A stretch of DNA of 64,000 bases from Tateyamaria sp947503385 (GTDB lineage Bacteria > Pseudomonadota > Alphaproteobacteria > Rhodobacterales > Rhodobacteraceae). The translations under genes were made by a program, and so were the position numbers. The stretch covers positions 620,001-684,000 of the forward strand of contig NZ_JBNFZM010000002.1 of the NCBI RefSeq assembly GCF_051195235.1, read 5' to 3'. Under the pieces are notes generated by a model. That model did not search any database. It worked only from the letters and a program-made list of their open reading frames with translations, and had not been told where the DNA came from. Shown piece after piece: positions 42,452 through 51,047 of the stretch. Numbering within the stretch: the first letter of the stretch is position 1; each line of letters opens with the position of its first letter.

Positions 42452-42978
42452 AAACCGTTCAGGACTATATCCGCACAATCGTCGATTTTCCCCACGAAGG
42501 GATCATGTTCCGCGATGTGACCACGCTTTTCGCCGATCCGCGCGGGTTCCGCATGGCCATCGACCAGATGCTGCACCCGTATGCTGGAATGCAGATCGAC
42601 AAGGTTGTGGGGCTGGAAGCGCGCGGCTTTATCCTCGGCGGCGCCATCGCGCACCAATTATCAGTGGGGTTCGTTCCGATCCGGAAAAAGGGCAAACTGC
42701 CGGGCGCCACGATCAGCCAAGCCTACACGCTCGAATACGGCGAGGCGGTTGTCGAAGTCCATGATGATGCCATCTCGGCTGGCGAAAAGATCCTGTTGGT
42801 CGACGATCTGCTTGCCACGGGCGGCACGGCAGAGGCGGGTATCAAGTTGGTCGAACGGCTGGGGGGCGAGATCATCTCCTGTTCTTTCGTAATCGACCTG
42901 CCAGAGCTTGGCGGTCGAAAGAAGCTAGAAGCGCTTGGCATGGACGTGCACGCCCTTTGCGCTTTCGACGGGCTGTAG
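42448..42978 (+). CDS. apt: Adenine phosphoribosyltransferase
   Basis: A 176-residue Apt. The start at 42448 overlaps the LysE stop. It has IRTIVDFPHEGIMFRDVTTL at residues 8-27, the GLEARGFILGGAIA loop near 53, and the PRPP-binding signature KILLVDDLLATGGTAEAG near 114-131. It converts adenine and PRPP to AMP. Together with MtnP it forms a complete adenine-recovery step from methylthioadenosine. Confidence 0.96.
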   Translation: MKTVQDYIRTIVDFPHEGIMFRDVTTLFADPRGFRMAIDQMLHPYAGMQIDKVVGLEARGFILGGAIAHQLSVGFVPIRKKGKLPGATISQAYTLEYGEAVVEVHDDAISAGEKILLVDDLLATGGTAEAGIKLVERLGGEIISCSFVIDLPELGGRKKLEALGMDVHALCAFDGL

Positions 42979-43050
42979 GTGTAGGGGGCCGGTCAGCGAA
43001 ATGGCCCGTCACCGACACGTGTCTTTGGGTCTGCAAAACGGCCAACGGCT

Positions 43051-44469
43051 TTAGCGCCCGGTCCGCAGGATGGTGCCCGGGTTCATGATCCCATGTGGAT
43101 CAAGGGCCGACTTGATCGCGCGCATCGCTGCCAGTTTCGTCGGATCGCCATAGCGTTCAAGGTCATCGACCTTGAGCCGCCCGACCCCGTGCTCTGCGCT
43201 CACCGATCCGCCGAGTTCGTGTACGAGATCGTGCACCAACCGTTTGATCTGGTCCCGTTCCGCCTCATGATCCGAACGCGACTTTCCGGGCACCGGGAAC
43301 ACATTGTAATGCAGGTTCCCGTCGCCCACATGGCCAAAGCAATTGATCCGGAACGCGCCCAACGAGGCAATCTGCGCGTTGGCCTGCTGGATAAATGTCG
43401 CAATTGCCCCCAAGGGCACTGAGATATCGTGCGAGCTGACCGACCCGATGCGCCGATTGGCCTCGGGGATGGTTTCGCGGACGGTCCAGAATGCCTGAGC
43501 CTGCCGCGCGTTCTGCGCGATAAGCCCGTCGTGCGACAGCCCTTGTTCCGACGCGGCAAGATACAATTGCGCCAGCGCGTCCTGTGGTGCGATGCCATGC
43601 GGCAAGCCAACCTCGATCAGGACGGACCAATCGGGTGTCTCGGTCCATGGGTTTTCGACGTCCGGCATGGTCTCTGCCAGAAAATCAAAGCCCTGACGGT
43701 GGATCAATTCAAATGCGGTGACCCCGTCACCGATCTGGTTGCGGGCCAGCGACAGAAGCGTCAGCGCCGCCTCCGGCGAGGCAACGTGGAACAACGCTGT
43801 GCCCGTCTGCGCCGGGCGGGGAAACAGTTTGAGCGCGGCCGCCGTGATGATGCCCAACGTGCCTTCGGCCCCGATCAGAAGGTGGCGCAGGTCGTAGCCG
43901 GTGTTGTCCTTGCGCAGGCGACTCAACCCTTTGAGGATCGACCCATCCGGCATCACCGCCTCAAGTCCAAGGCACAGATCGCGCGCATTGCCATAGCGCA
44001 AAACGCCTGTACCGCCCGCGTTTGTGCTGAGGTTGCCGCCGATCCGTGCCGACCCTTCGGCGGCCAGTGACAACGGGAAAAGCCTGTTTTCCACAGCCGC
44101 CGCGGCCTGCACATCCGCAAGGATCGCACCGGCGTCCGCAATCAGCACGTTCTCTTGCGGGTAGACCGCGCGGATGGCCGTCATCCGCTCCAGCGATAGG
44201 ATCAACGGGCGTGGCCCGTCCGGGGCCACCTGCCCGCCCACCAGCCCGGTGCCGCCGCCATAGGGAATTACGGGGATCCTCAGTGCTGCTGCGGCTTGCA
44301 CAAGCACCGCGACCTCTTGGGTTGCGCGCGGCAAGGCCAGCAATCCGGCCTGCCCGGCATAGCGCCCGCGCGGCTCTTCGAGATAGGCGGCATCCGCCAC
44401 CGCGAAGCGGTCTTCGGGCAGCAGATCGCGCAAGGTGGCTTCGCGGTCAGGGGTAACGGGGTTCAACAT
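43051..44469 (-). CDS. FAD-binding oxidoreductase (GlcD/D-lactate dehydrogenase type)
   Basis: A 472-residue flavoprotein. The FAD-binding (VAO/PCMH) domain shows VIPYGGGTGLVGGQV near residue 70, GGNLSTNAGGTGVLRYGN near 145 and GAEGTLGIITAAALKLFP near 199. The C-terminal cap has NCFGHVGDGNLHYNVF near 380 and SAEHGVGRLK near 425, typical of D-lactate / glycolate / D-2-hydroxyglutarate dehydrogenases. The start at 44469 is the family N-terminus. It is a single-gene unit without GlcE/GlcF partners, so it is more like a D-lactate or D-2-HG dehydrogenase. Confidence 0.88.
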   Translation of the reverse strand: MLNPVTPDREATLRDLLPEDRFAVADAAYLEEPRGRYAGQAGLLALPRATQEVAVLVQAAAALRIPVIPYGGGTGLVGGQVAPDGPRPLILSLERMTAIRAVYPQENVLIADAGAILADVQAAAAVENRLFPLSLAAEGSARIGGNLSTNAGGTGVLRYGNARDLCLGLEAVMPDGSILKGLSRLRKDNTGYDLRHLLIGAEGTLGIITAAALKLFPRPAQTGTALFHVASPEAALTLLSLARNQIGDGVTAFELIHRQGFDFLAETMPDVENPWTETPDWSVLIEVGLPHGIAPQDALAQLYLAASEQGLSHDGLIAQNARQAQAFWTVRETIPEANRRIGSVSSHDISVPLGAIATFIQQANAQIASLGAFRINCFGHVGDGNLHYNVFPVPGKSRSDHEAERDQIKRLVHDLVHELGGSVSAEHGVGRLKVDDLERYGDPTKLAAMRAIKSALDPHGIMNPGTILRTGR

Positions 44470-44539
44470 ATGGCTTGGCTTGCTTTGCTTTGCGTCATGA
44501 CCCCTGTCGCACAGTGCGCGGACAGGGACAATCGCGCCT

Positions 44540-45364
44540 CTAGTCTTCGGACACGCGCAGCCATTGGGGCCGCAGCACCATGATCGTCGGCGTGCTGGGC
44601 AACCGGTCAAGCGACACTTCGAGCGTCGGCCCGCCAACCTCGACCACCTGAAACGCATCGCGCATCCCGGTCAGGAACTGGTCCAGCGTGAAATCCCCGA
44701 ACCAGTGCATCGGAATGACAATCGAAGACCGCAACCGCCGGATGATGCGCATCATCGTGGGCAGATCCACCGTCATGCCCCCGTCCACGGCCGCCATGAC
44801 GACATCCAGCCGCCCAATTGCCGCGTATTGTTCATCCGTTGGTTCGTGGTGCAGGTGTCCAAGATGGCCGATACAGAGCCCCGCCAGTTCGAAGACAAAG
44901 ACTGAATTTCCATTTGTCTCCACACCCGACCATTGTGAACGGATGTCGGTGGACACGTTGCGCACCAGCACCTCACCCAGATCGACGCGGTGGTCGATCC
45001 CCAACCCGAATTCGCCCCAGCCGGGCAGTACATGCGGGATCGCAGGGTCCGGAAAGGCGGTCCAATGCGTTTCATGCGCGTGATTCATTGTCACCACATC
45101 CGGGATCATCGGCACGTTGCCGACAAAGCCCGTGAAATCCGTCACCATGTTCAACCCAGCAGCCGACCGGATCAGGAACGACGCGTGCGCGATGTAATGG
45201 ATCAGCACGGTCTCCTCCGCCACTTGGGCATCGTAACTTGCACGGTGCAGGTAGGACGCACCCGGAATGGCCTCGGCCAGCGCTATGCAGTGGCTGGGTG
45301 TGCGGGTCTGGGCAAGCGCAGGGAGCGCAGTGAGCAGGGCAAGACAAATCAGGATCAGGCGCAT
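44540..45364 (-). CDS. Exported MBL-fold metallo-hydrolase
   Basis: A 274-residue protein with a signal peptide (MRLILICLALLTALPALA). It has a metallo-beta-lactamase fold of the UlaG/RomA-like group: IAHASFLIRSAAG, the metal motif MNHAHETHW near residue 95, and GHLGHLHHEP near 170. The late IPMHWFGDF supplies the last His. The start at 45364 gives the clean signal peptide. It is periplasmic, with unknown substrate. It is transcribed leftward after the GNAT gene. Confidence 0.83.
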   Translation of the reverse strand: MRLILICLALLTALPALAQTRTPSHCIALAEAIPGASYLHRASYDAQVAEETVLIHYIAHASFLIRSAAGLNMVTDFTGFVGNVPMIPDVVTMNHAHETHWTAFPDPAIPHVLPGWGEFGLGIDHRVDLGEVLVRNVSTDIRSQWSGVETNGNSVFVFELAGLCIGHLGHLHHEPTDEQYAAIGRLDVVMAAVDGGMTVDLPTMMRIIRRLRSSIVIPMHWFGDFTLDQFLTGMRDAFQVVEVGGPTLEVSLDRLPSTPTIMVLRPQWLRVSED

Positions 45365-45416
45365 GACCAAAGGATAGCGCGCAAGTGCGCATTTCCAAAA
45401 GGCTTCACTCGGGAAT

Positions 45417-46001
45417 TCAGCCTGCGTCAGTCTTGCCGCGACGATCCATGCGCAAAGCTGCATAAAGAACATGCGTTCGCCAGCGCCCATCGATCTGAAG
45501 GTAGCTTTGGGCGACGCCCTCGTATTTGAACCCGCAGTTTTCCAAAAGACCACGGGACGCCGCGTTCTCGGGCAGGCACGCCGCCTCGATCCGGCTGAGG
45601 TCGAGGCGGGAGAACGTGTAATGGACCAGCGCAAGGATCGCCTCGCGCATGTAGCCTTGCCGCGCGTGGGCTGCCCCGGTCCAATAGCCCAACGTTCCAG
45701 CCTGCGCAGGCCCGCGCCGGATATTGTCGAGCGTGATCGCGCCCAGCAAGGCGTCGTCCTTGCGCCGGTACAAGAACAGCGGCACTGCTGTCCCTGACGC
45801 AATCGAACGCTGTGCCCAATAGACACGGTTGGTGAACGCCTTGCGGGTCAGGTGATCGGTGGCCCAACTCGGCTCCCACGGGACGAGATGTTCGGCGCTG
45901 GCCGCACGCAACGAAGACCACGCTCGAAAATCGGAATGCGTCGGCGGGCGCAACGTCATCCGCTCCGTCTCGATCCGCAATTTCCGTTTGGCAAGCAGCA
46001 T
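45417..46001 (-). CDS. GNAT acetyltransferase, RimJ-like
   Basis: A 194-residue acetyltransferase. It starts MLLAKRKLRIETERMTLRPP, has the acetyl-CoA signature YWTGAAHARQGYMREAILAL near residues 111-130, and ends with the CLPENAASRGLLENCGFKYEG block typical of RimJ/RimL proteins. These acetylate ribosomal-protein or other N-termini. The ATG at 46001 overlaps the M16 peptidase stop, a coupling common in Rhodobacterales. Confidence 0.88.
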   Translation of the reverse strand: MLLAKRKLRIETERMTLRPPTHSDFRAWSSLRAASAEHLVPWEPSWATDHLTRKAFTNRVYWAQRSIASGTAVPLFLYRRKDDALLGAITLDNIRRGPAQAGTLGYWTGAAHARQGYMREAILALVHYTFSRLDLSRIEAACLPENAASRGLLENCGFKYEGVAQSYLQIDGRWRTHVLYAALRMDRRGKTDAG

Positions 46002-47263
46002 CAGGCGGCGCGTTGCTCCTGCAGGCGTGCGCGGTCCGGTGCACCGGCCACAGGACCATAAAGTGCCAACGCCATCGGCGCTTGCCCGGCCATATGCTCG
46101 GCAAAACTGCGAACGTCCGCAGCGGTCACGGCGTCTATGCGCGCGACCGTCTCTTCGAGCGACGGCACGCGGTCCCAAATCTGGATCAGACGTGCCAGAC
46201 GTTCAGCCCGGTTCGAGGGGCTTTCAAGCCCCATCAGCAACCCTGCTTTCATCTGCACGCGCGCACGCTCCACTTCGGCGACGGTCATATCTTCGGCGGC
46301 GCGCTTCATCTCGTCCACGGTGATATGGGCCAGTTCCGCCACCTGTTCCTGCGACGTGCCTGCATAGATCGTGGTCATGCCTGTGTCTGCGTAGGCCCCG
46401 GCTTGGGCAAAGATGGAATAGCACAGGCCACGGTTTTCGCGGATTTCCTGAAACAGTCGGCTCGACATGCCGCCGCCCAAAGCGCTGGCATAGATTTGCG
46501 CGGTGTAAATTGCGTCGTCGCGGTAACCCGGGCTTTCAAAGGCCAACGCAAAATGCGCCTGTTCCAGCGTCTTTTCGTGGCGCACTTCACCACCCTGAAA
46601 GCGTGCCGTATCGGCGACGGCCATGGGGCGCGGTGTGAGATGCCCAAAGAGCGTTTCGGCCAGTCGCACGATCGCATCGTGATCAATGGCACCCGCAGCC
46701 GACAGGATCATCTGCTCTGGCCCGTAATGCTGCGCGGTGAACCGTGCAAGATCATCGCGCTGAAAGGCCGACACACGTTCTGACGGGCCAAGGATTGTCC
46801 GCCCAAGCGGCTGTTCGGGATAGGCCTGTTCCTGCAACCAGTCAAAGATCACATCGTCCGGCGTATCGAGTGCCTGCCCGATCTCCTGCAGAATCACGCC
46901 TCGCTCGACCTCGATCTCGCTCTGGTCAAAGACGGGGTTCAGCAGGATATCCGACAGCACATCCATGGCCAGCGGCACATCCGCCTCGAGCACGCGGGCG
47001 TAATAGGCCGTCACCTCGCGGCTGGTATAAGCGTTGATATAGCCGCCCACATCTTCGATCGCCTCGGCGATCTGTAACGCGGTCCGCCGCTCCGTGCCCT
47101 TGAACGCCATATGTTCCAGAAAATGGGCGATGCCGTTCTGTTCCGGCGCTTCGTGGCGCGCGCCTGCGCCGACCCAGATGCCGATAGAGGCCGACGCCAG
47201 CCCGGGCATGTGTTCGGTTACGATGCGAAAGCCGTTTGGCAGGCGATGGGTCTTGGTATTCAA
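46001..47263 (-). CDS. M16 family zinc metallopeptidase (processing-peptidase-like)
   Basis: A 420-residue pitrilysin-family protein. The inverted zinc motif HFLEHMAFKGT is near residue 47 (HxxEH) with the distal Glu near 124 in IEVERGVILQEIG. A second inactive-like half includes AYADTGMTTIYAGTS. This single-chain form corresponds to the mitochondrial-processing-peptidase-beta homologues of alphaproteobacteria. The native substrate is unknown. It lies 20 bp after thrC, as is usual in the group. Confidence 0.92.
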   Translation of the reverse strand: MNTKTHRLPNGFRIVTEHMPGLASASIGIWVGAGARHEAPEQNGIAHFLEHMAFKGTERRTALQIAEAIEDVGGYINAYTSREVTAYYARVLEADVPLAMDVLSDILLNPVFDQSEIEVERGVILQEIGQALDTPDDVIFDWLQEQAYPEQPLGRTILGPSERVSAFQRDDLARFTAQHYGPEQMILSAAGAIDHDAIVRLAETLFGHLTPRPMAVADTARFQGGEVRHEKTLEQAHFALAFESPGYRDDAIYTAQIYASALGGGMSSRLFQEIRENRGLCYSIFAQAGAYADTGMTTIYAGTSQEQVAELAHITVDEMKRAAEDMTVAEVERARVQMKAGLLMGLESPSNRAERLARLIQIWDRVPSLEETVARIDAVTAADVRSFAEHMAGQAPMALALYGPVAGAPDRARLQEQRAA

Positions 47264-47283
47264 ATGGGTCTCACTGCGAATAA

Positions 47284-48672
47284 TCAGGTGGCGCGATGTG
47301 CGATGATATGGGCCTTGAGTGCCGGAAGATCGTTGGGCACCCGGGTCAGCCGTTCGGGCCTGTCATACAGGTCCGCCATGCGCGATGGAAGGGGGGGGCG
47401 AATGCCGGTTGCCGCCTCGACCGCGTCGGGGAATTTCGCCGGGTGCGCGGTGGCAAGCGTCACCATCGGCGTACCCGCCTGACGCTGTTCATCGGCCACA
47501 TGCACACCCACGGCGGAATGCGGACAAAGCAATTCGGCGCTGGCTATCAGGGTGGTCGAAATCTGGGCAGCGGTTTGGTCTTCGGACACCCGTCCCGAGC
47601 TGAAATGCTCTTCCAGCGCCTGCATCGCACCTTGGCTCACCTCGAACCCGCCAGCCTTTAGTTCGTCCATCAACTGGGCAACCGCACCGCCGTCCCGGTC
47701 ATAGGCATCAAACAAGGCGCGTTCAAAGTTGGAACTGACCTGAATGTCCATGGACGGGCTGATCGACGGAATTGTCTCGCCCTTGTGGTATCCCTGCCCG
47801 CTCAGGCAACGGTGCAGGATGTCATTCTGATTGGTCGCCACCACCAGCCGGTCGATAGGCAGGCCCATGCGCTTGGCGATGTAGCCTGCAAAGATGTCGC
47901 CGAAATTGCCGGTTGGCACGGTAAAGCTGATCTTGCGCTGTGGTGCTCCGAGCGCCACGGCAGCCGAAAAGTAATACACCACCTGCGCCAGAACCCGCGC
48001 CCAATTGATCGAGTTTACGCCGGCAAGGCGGACCCCATCGCGGAACTCGAAATCGTTGAACATGTCTTTGAGTCTCGCCTGACAATCGTCAAAGTCCCCT
48101 TCAAGCGCGAGCGCGTGGACGTTGCGTTCAGATGGGGTGGTCATCTGGCGTCGCTGCACCTCGCTGACCCGTCCATGCGGATAGAGAATGAACACGTCTA
48201 CGTTGTCGAGGCCCCGGAACGCCTCCATCGCCGCGGACCCGGTGTCACCGGACGTGGCCCCCACGATGGTCACCTTGTCCCCGCGACGGGCCAGCGCCGT
48301 CTGGAACAGCTGCCCGATCAGCTGCATCGCGAAGTCCTTGAAGGCCAGTGTCGGCCCGTGGAACAGTTCCAGCAGGAAATGCCCCTGATCCAGCTGCACC
48401 AATGGCGCGCGGGCGGCGTGCCCAAACCCGGCATAGGCGCGGTCGATGCAGCCGCGAAACTCTGCGTCCGTGAACGTATCCCCGACAAACGGGCGCATGA
48501 CGGCATAGGCGATGTCCTCGTAACTCTGGCCTTCCATCGCGGCGATGGCGGCGTGATCCAGTTGCGGGATCGTTTCGGGGACATACAGTCCGCCATCACG
48601 GGCCAAACCGGTCAGCATCGTGTCTTCGAAGGTCAGCGCGGGGGCGGTGCCCCGGGTCGAGATATACCGCAT
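47284..48672 (-). CDS. thrC: Threonine synthase
   Basis: A 462-residue PLP enzyme. K112 in GPTLAFKDFAMQ forms the Schiff base. The phosphate cup TSGDTGSAAMEAF is near 147, and VPTGNFGDIFAGYIAKRMG is near 250. It is the long class II type that lacks SAM control and converts O-phosphohomoserine to threonine. It sits 12 bp downstream of the SURF1 gene and upstream of the M16 gene. Confidence 0.96.
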   Translation of the reverse strand: MRYISTRGTAPALTFEDTMLTGLARDGGLYVPETIPQLDHAAIAAMEGQSYEDIAYAVMRPFVGDTFTDAEFRGCIDRAYAGFGHAARAPLVQLDQGHFLLELFHGPTLAFKDFAMQLIGQLFQTALARRGDKVTIVGATSGDTGSAAMEAFRGLDNVDVFILYPHGRVSEVQRRQMTTPSERNVHALALEGDFDDCQARLKDMFNDFEFRDGVRLAGVNSINWARVLAQVVYYFSAAVALGAPQRKISFTVPTGNFGDIFAGYIAKRMGLPIDRLVVATNQNDILHRCLSGQGYHKGETIPSISPSMDIQVSSNFERALFDAYDRDGGAVAQLMDELKAGGFEVSQGAMQALEEHFSSGRVSEDQTAAQISTTLIASAELLCPHSAVGVHVADEQRQAGTPMVTLATAHPAKFPDAVEAATGIRPPLPSRMADLYDRPERLTRVPNDLPALKAHIIAHRAT

Positions 48673-48684
48673 GTCTCGTCTTTC

Positions 48685-49356
48685 TCAGGCCGCGCCGCGG
48701 CGGGTCCGCAGCAGGAAATATCCAGTCATCGCCGCCCAGATCAGAGCCAGCGAAAACCATGTTATGGCGTATTGCAGGTGATCGTTCGGAATGCCAGCGG
48801 TGTCTACGGGCCAAGGCGTCACGCCAAGGTCTGTTTCCGGCGCATCGCGCAGAACCACAAGCACTGGCGCGGTGCCAAGGGTCGCCGCCATGGCGGGCAC
48901 GTCACGGGCGAACCACAGGTTTGCGTCTAGGTCCGGCGCGGGCGTGAACCCGTCCGCCTCTTGCGGGGCGTCAAGATTGCCGGTCAACGTCATTTTGCTT
49001 TGCGGTGGGGGCAGGACCGCAGCCCCGTCGCGCTGCCAGCCGGTGTCGACCAGCACGGGGCCGAACTCATCGGTGTTAAACGGACGTATGATGCGATGCA
49101 CCGGACCGATGTTTCTGCGCGATGCAAGCATCCGGATGTGCGTATCACCGAACGTGCCAGTGACCGTGACAGGCGCATAGCGTTGAAAATCAGGTTCGAC
49201 CGCAGCGCGCAAGGGCACTGGGTCCGCATCAATTTGCGCCTCGATCCGCGCCAGCAGGTCTTGTTTCCACGTCAGCCGCTGCACCTGCCAGACGCCGAGG
49301 CTGATCAAGATGCCAGTGCCTGCAAGGCCAACAATCAGCAGAAACCACAAACGCAT
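48685..49356 (-). CDS. SURF1 family cytochrome oxidase assembly protein
   Basis: A 223-residue membrane protein with an N-terminal helix (LWFLLIVGLAGTGILISLGVWQVQRLTWK), the GxWQ-type opening, and a periplasmic domain with VTVTGTFG, RPFNTDEFGPVLVDTGW and the C-terminal NDHLQYAITWFSLALIWAAMTGYF helix. These are the SURF1 signatures. It helps insert heme a into cytochrome c oxidase subunit I. It is separated from ctaE by a terminator. Confidence 0.92.
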   Translation of the reverse strand: MRLWFLLIVGLAGTGILISLGVWQVQRLTWKQDLLARIEAQIDADPVPLRAAVEPDFQRYAPVTVTGTFGDTHIRMLASRRNIGPVHRIIRPFNTDEFGPVLVDTGWQRDGAAVLPPPQSKMTLTGNLDAPQEADGFTPAPDLDANLWFARDVPAMAATLGTAPVLVVLRDAPETDLGVTPWPVDTAGIPNDHLQYAITWFSLALIWAAMTGYFLLRTRRGAA

Positions 49357-49379
49357 CGCGTTTTCGCCCCCTTCAACGG

Positions 49380-49410
49380 AAAAAGGCGCGCAGCTTTGCC
49401 GCGCGCCTTT
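49380..49410 (-). terminator. Terminator downstream of ctaE
   Basis: On the minus strand GGCGCGC-(9)-GCGCGCC is a perfect 7-bp GC stem followed by TTTTT (49380-49384), directly after the ctaE stop. It is a good rho-independent terminator, so SURF1 is likely read through partially or from its own promoter. Confidence 0.85.
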
Positions 49411-49430
49411 GTCATGCTTTCTGCGTCAGA

Positions 49431-50285
49431 TCAGTGCGCGCCGGGCATTTGCGCCACGCCCCAGATGTAGACGGCGAAAAACAGGAACAGCCACACCACG
49501 TCGACAAAGTGCCAGTACCAGGCGGCGGCCTCAAAACCGATATGTTTCTCGGCGGAAAAGTGCCCCTTCATCGCGCGCAGCAGACACACGAACAGGAAAA
49601 TCGTGCCGATGATCACATGTGCGCCGTGAAAGCCGGTGGCCATGAAGAACGTGGAAAAGAACGTGTCGCCGCCAAATTCCCAGCCCTTGTATAGCAGGTA
49701 ATTGTACTCATAGGCCTGCAGGAAGGTGAACGCGACACCCAGAACCACGGCGATGGCCAGACCATTGATCACGTCCTTGCGCTGGCCGCCATGCACCAGC
49801 GCGTGGTGCGCCCATGTCACGGCACAGCCCGACAACAGCAGGATCAGCGTATTGATCAGCGGCAGGTGGAACGCATCCACCTGATAGATTTCCGGACGCA
49901 CATACTCCGTGCCGAAATATTCGCTCATCGGGTAGATGCCGTCCTTGAAGAACGCCCAGAACCACGCGGCAAAGAACATTACTTCGGACATGATGAACAG
50001 GATAAAGCCATAGCGCAGACCGATCCGCACAACCGGCGTGTGATCGCCAATCCGGCTTTCGGCCACCACGTCCGCCCACCAGCCGAACATGACGTAGAGA
50101 ACGCCAACAAAGCCCATCAAGAACAGCCACGGGCCGCTCAGTTCGATGCTGCGGAACAGGACGGTCATCCCCCCCGACATCCAGGCGACAGCGCCGAACA
50201 GCATGACAAAGCCCGCCAGCGCGCCCAGCAGGGGCCAGGTTGATGGCTGCAAGATATGGTAGTCGTGATTTTTTGCGTGGGCCAT
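49431..50285 (-). CDS. ctaE: Cytochrome c oxidase subunit III
   Basis: A 284-residue membrane protein with seven helices. It starts MAHAKNHDYHILQPSTWPLLG, has EVMFFAAWFWAFF near residue 95, and the C-terminal GFHGAHVIIGTIFL ... FEAAAWYWHFVDVVWLFLF typical of COX3. It is a core subunit of the aa3-type oxidase. Subunits I and II are encoded elsewhere and at 52043 respectively. It follows ctaG by 10 bp. Confidence 0.96.
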   Translation of the reverse strand: MAHAKNHDYHILQPSTWPLLGALAGFVMLFGAVAWMSGGMTVLFRSIELSGPWLFLMGFVGVLYVMFGWWADVVAESRIGDHTPVVRIGLRYGFILFIMSEVMFFAAWFWAFFKDGIYPMSEYFGTEYVRPEIYQVDAFHLPLINTLILLLSGCAVTWAHHALVHGGQRKDVINGLAIAVVLGVAFTFLQAYEYNYLLYKGWEFGGDTFFSTFFMATGFHGAHVIIGTIFLFVCLLRAMKGHFSAEKHIGFEAAAWYWHFVDVVWLFLFFAVYIWGVAQMPGAH

Positions 50286-50295
50286 GGTCCGTCCC

Positions 50296-50889
50296 TCAGT
50301 TCAGGTTGGTGTCGGTCTGTTCGTCGAGGGACGCATAACCCTCAGGCAGATCGATTTGGTAAAACGTATAGCTGAGCGTGATCGTGTGCACGTATTGGCC
50401 GTCACGATCGTCAACAATTTCGGGGTCGACGTAGAAGGTCACTGGCATCTGCACCCGCTCACCGGGGGCCAGCACCTGCTCTTCAAAGCAGAAGCAGTCG
50501 ATCTTGGAGAAAAAGCCGCCTGCCGCATAGGGCGCGACATTGTAGCTGGCCGATCCGGCAACTGGTTTGTCGGTCGGGTTGTAAGCCTCGTAGAAAGCGA
50601 GGCCGGTCTCGCCAATCCGCAGCTCCATCTCGCGCACCGTTGGGGTGAACTGCCACGGCATGTTACGTTCGAGCGAGGCATCAAACCGAACCTTGATGGT
50701 CTGGTCCAAGATGTCATCGCTCGCCATTTCGCTCACACCCGGCGTGCCACCAAAGCCGGTGACACGGCAGAACCAGTCATAGAATGGGACAGATGCCCAC
50801 GCCAGACCGCCCATGACCACAACGAGGGTCAGGGTTTGCGCAACGGTTTTTTGCGGACCGTCCAGTCGATCAAACAGCTTGCGTATCAT
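50296..50889 (-). CDS. ctaG: Cytochrome c oxidase assembly protein CtaG/Cox11
   Basis: A 197-residue Cox11 homologue with an N-terminal membrane anchor (TLVVVMGGLAWASVPFYDWFCRVTGFGGT), the copper-binding FCFEEQVLAPGE motif near residue 130 and the DPEIVDDRDGQYVHTITLSYTF C-terminal block. It delivers copper to CuB of subunit I. Its ATG overlaps the stop of the 53-codon gene upstream. Confidence 0.95.
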   Translation of the reverse strand: MIRKLFDRLDGPQKTVAQTLTLVVVMGGLAWASVPFYDWFCRVTGFGGTPGVSEMASDDILDQTIKVRFDASLERNMPWQFTPTVREMELRIGETGLAFYEAYNPTDKPVAGSASYNVAPYAAGGFFSKIDCFCFEEQVLAPGERVQMPVTFYVDPEIVDDRDGQYVHTITLSYTFYQIDLPEGYASLDEQTDTNLN

Positions 50890-51047
50890 TGCCCCTCCTC
50901 GATGCGTGGAAGTTCGAAATCACCGCTTGTGACCTTAGCCACCGTCAGCGCGAGGACCAGCACAACAAACCCGCCCAACAGCAGGCCAACACCCACATTG
51001 CGGCCTTTGCGCCGCTTGTGCAGTTCGTGTTCGGTGTGCAGGCTCAC
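50886..51047 (-). CDS. Small cytochrome c oxidase assembly-cluster membrane protein (53 residues)
   Basis: A 53-residue single-pass membrane protein between ctaB and ctaG. It opens SLHTEHELHKRRKGRN, followed by a helix of about 20 residues (VGLLLGGFVVLVLALTV) and a short acidic tail. It uses a GTG start at 51047 that overlaps the ctaB stop (GTGA), and its TGA overlaps the ctaG ATG, so all three are translationally linked. Equivalent tiny ORFs lie at this point in other alphaproteobacterial ctaB-ctaG clusters. The role is unknown but is likely in oxidase assembly or as an accessory subunit. Confidence 0.85.
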   Translation of the reverse strand: MSLHTEHELHKRRKGRNVGVGLLLGGFVVLVLALTVAKVTSGDFELPRIEEGQ

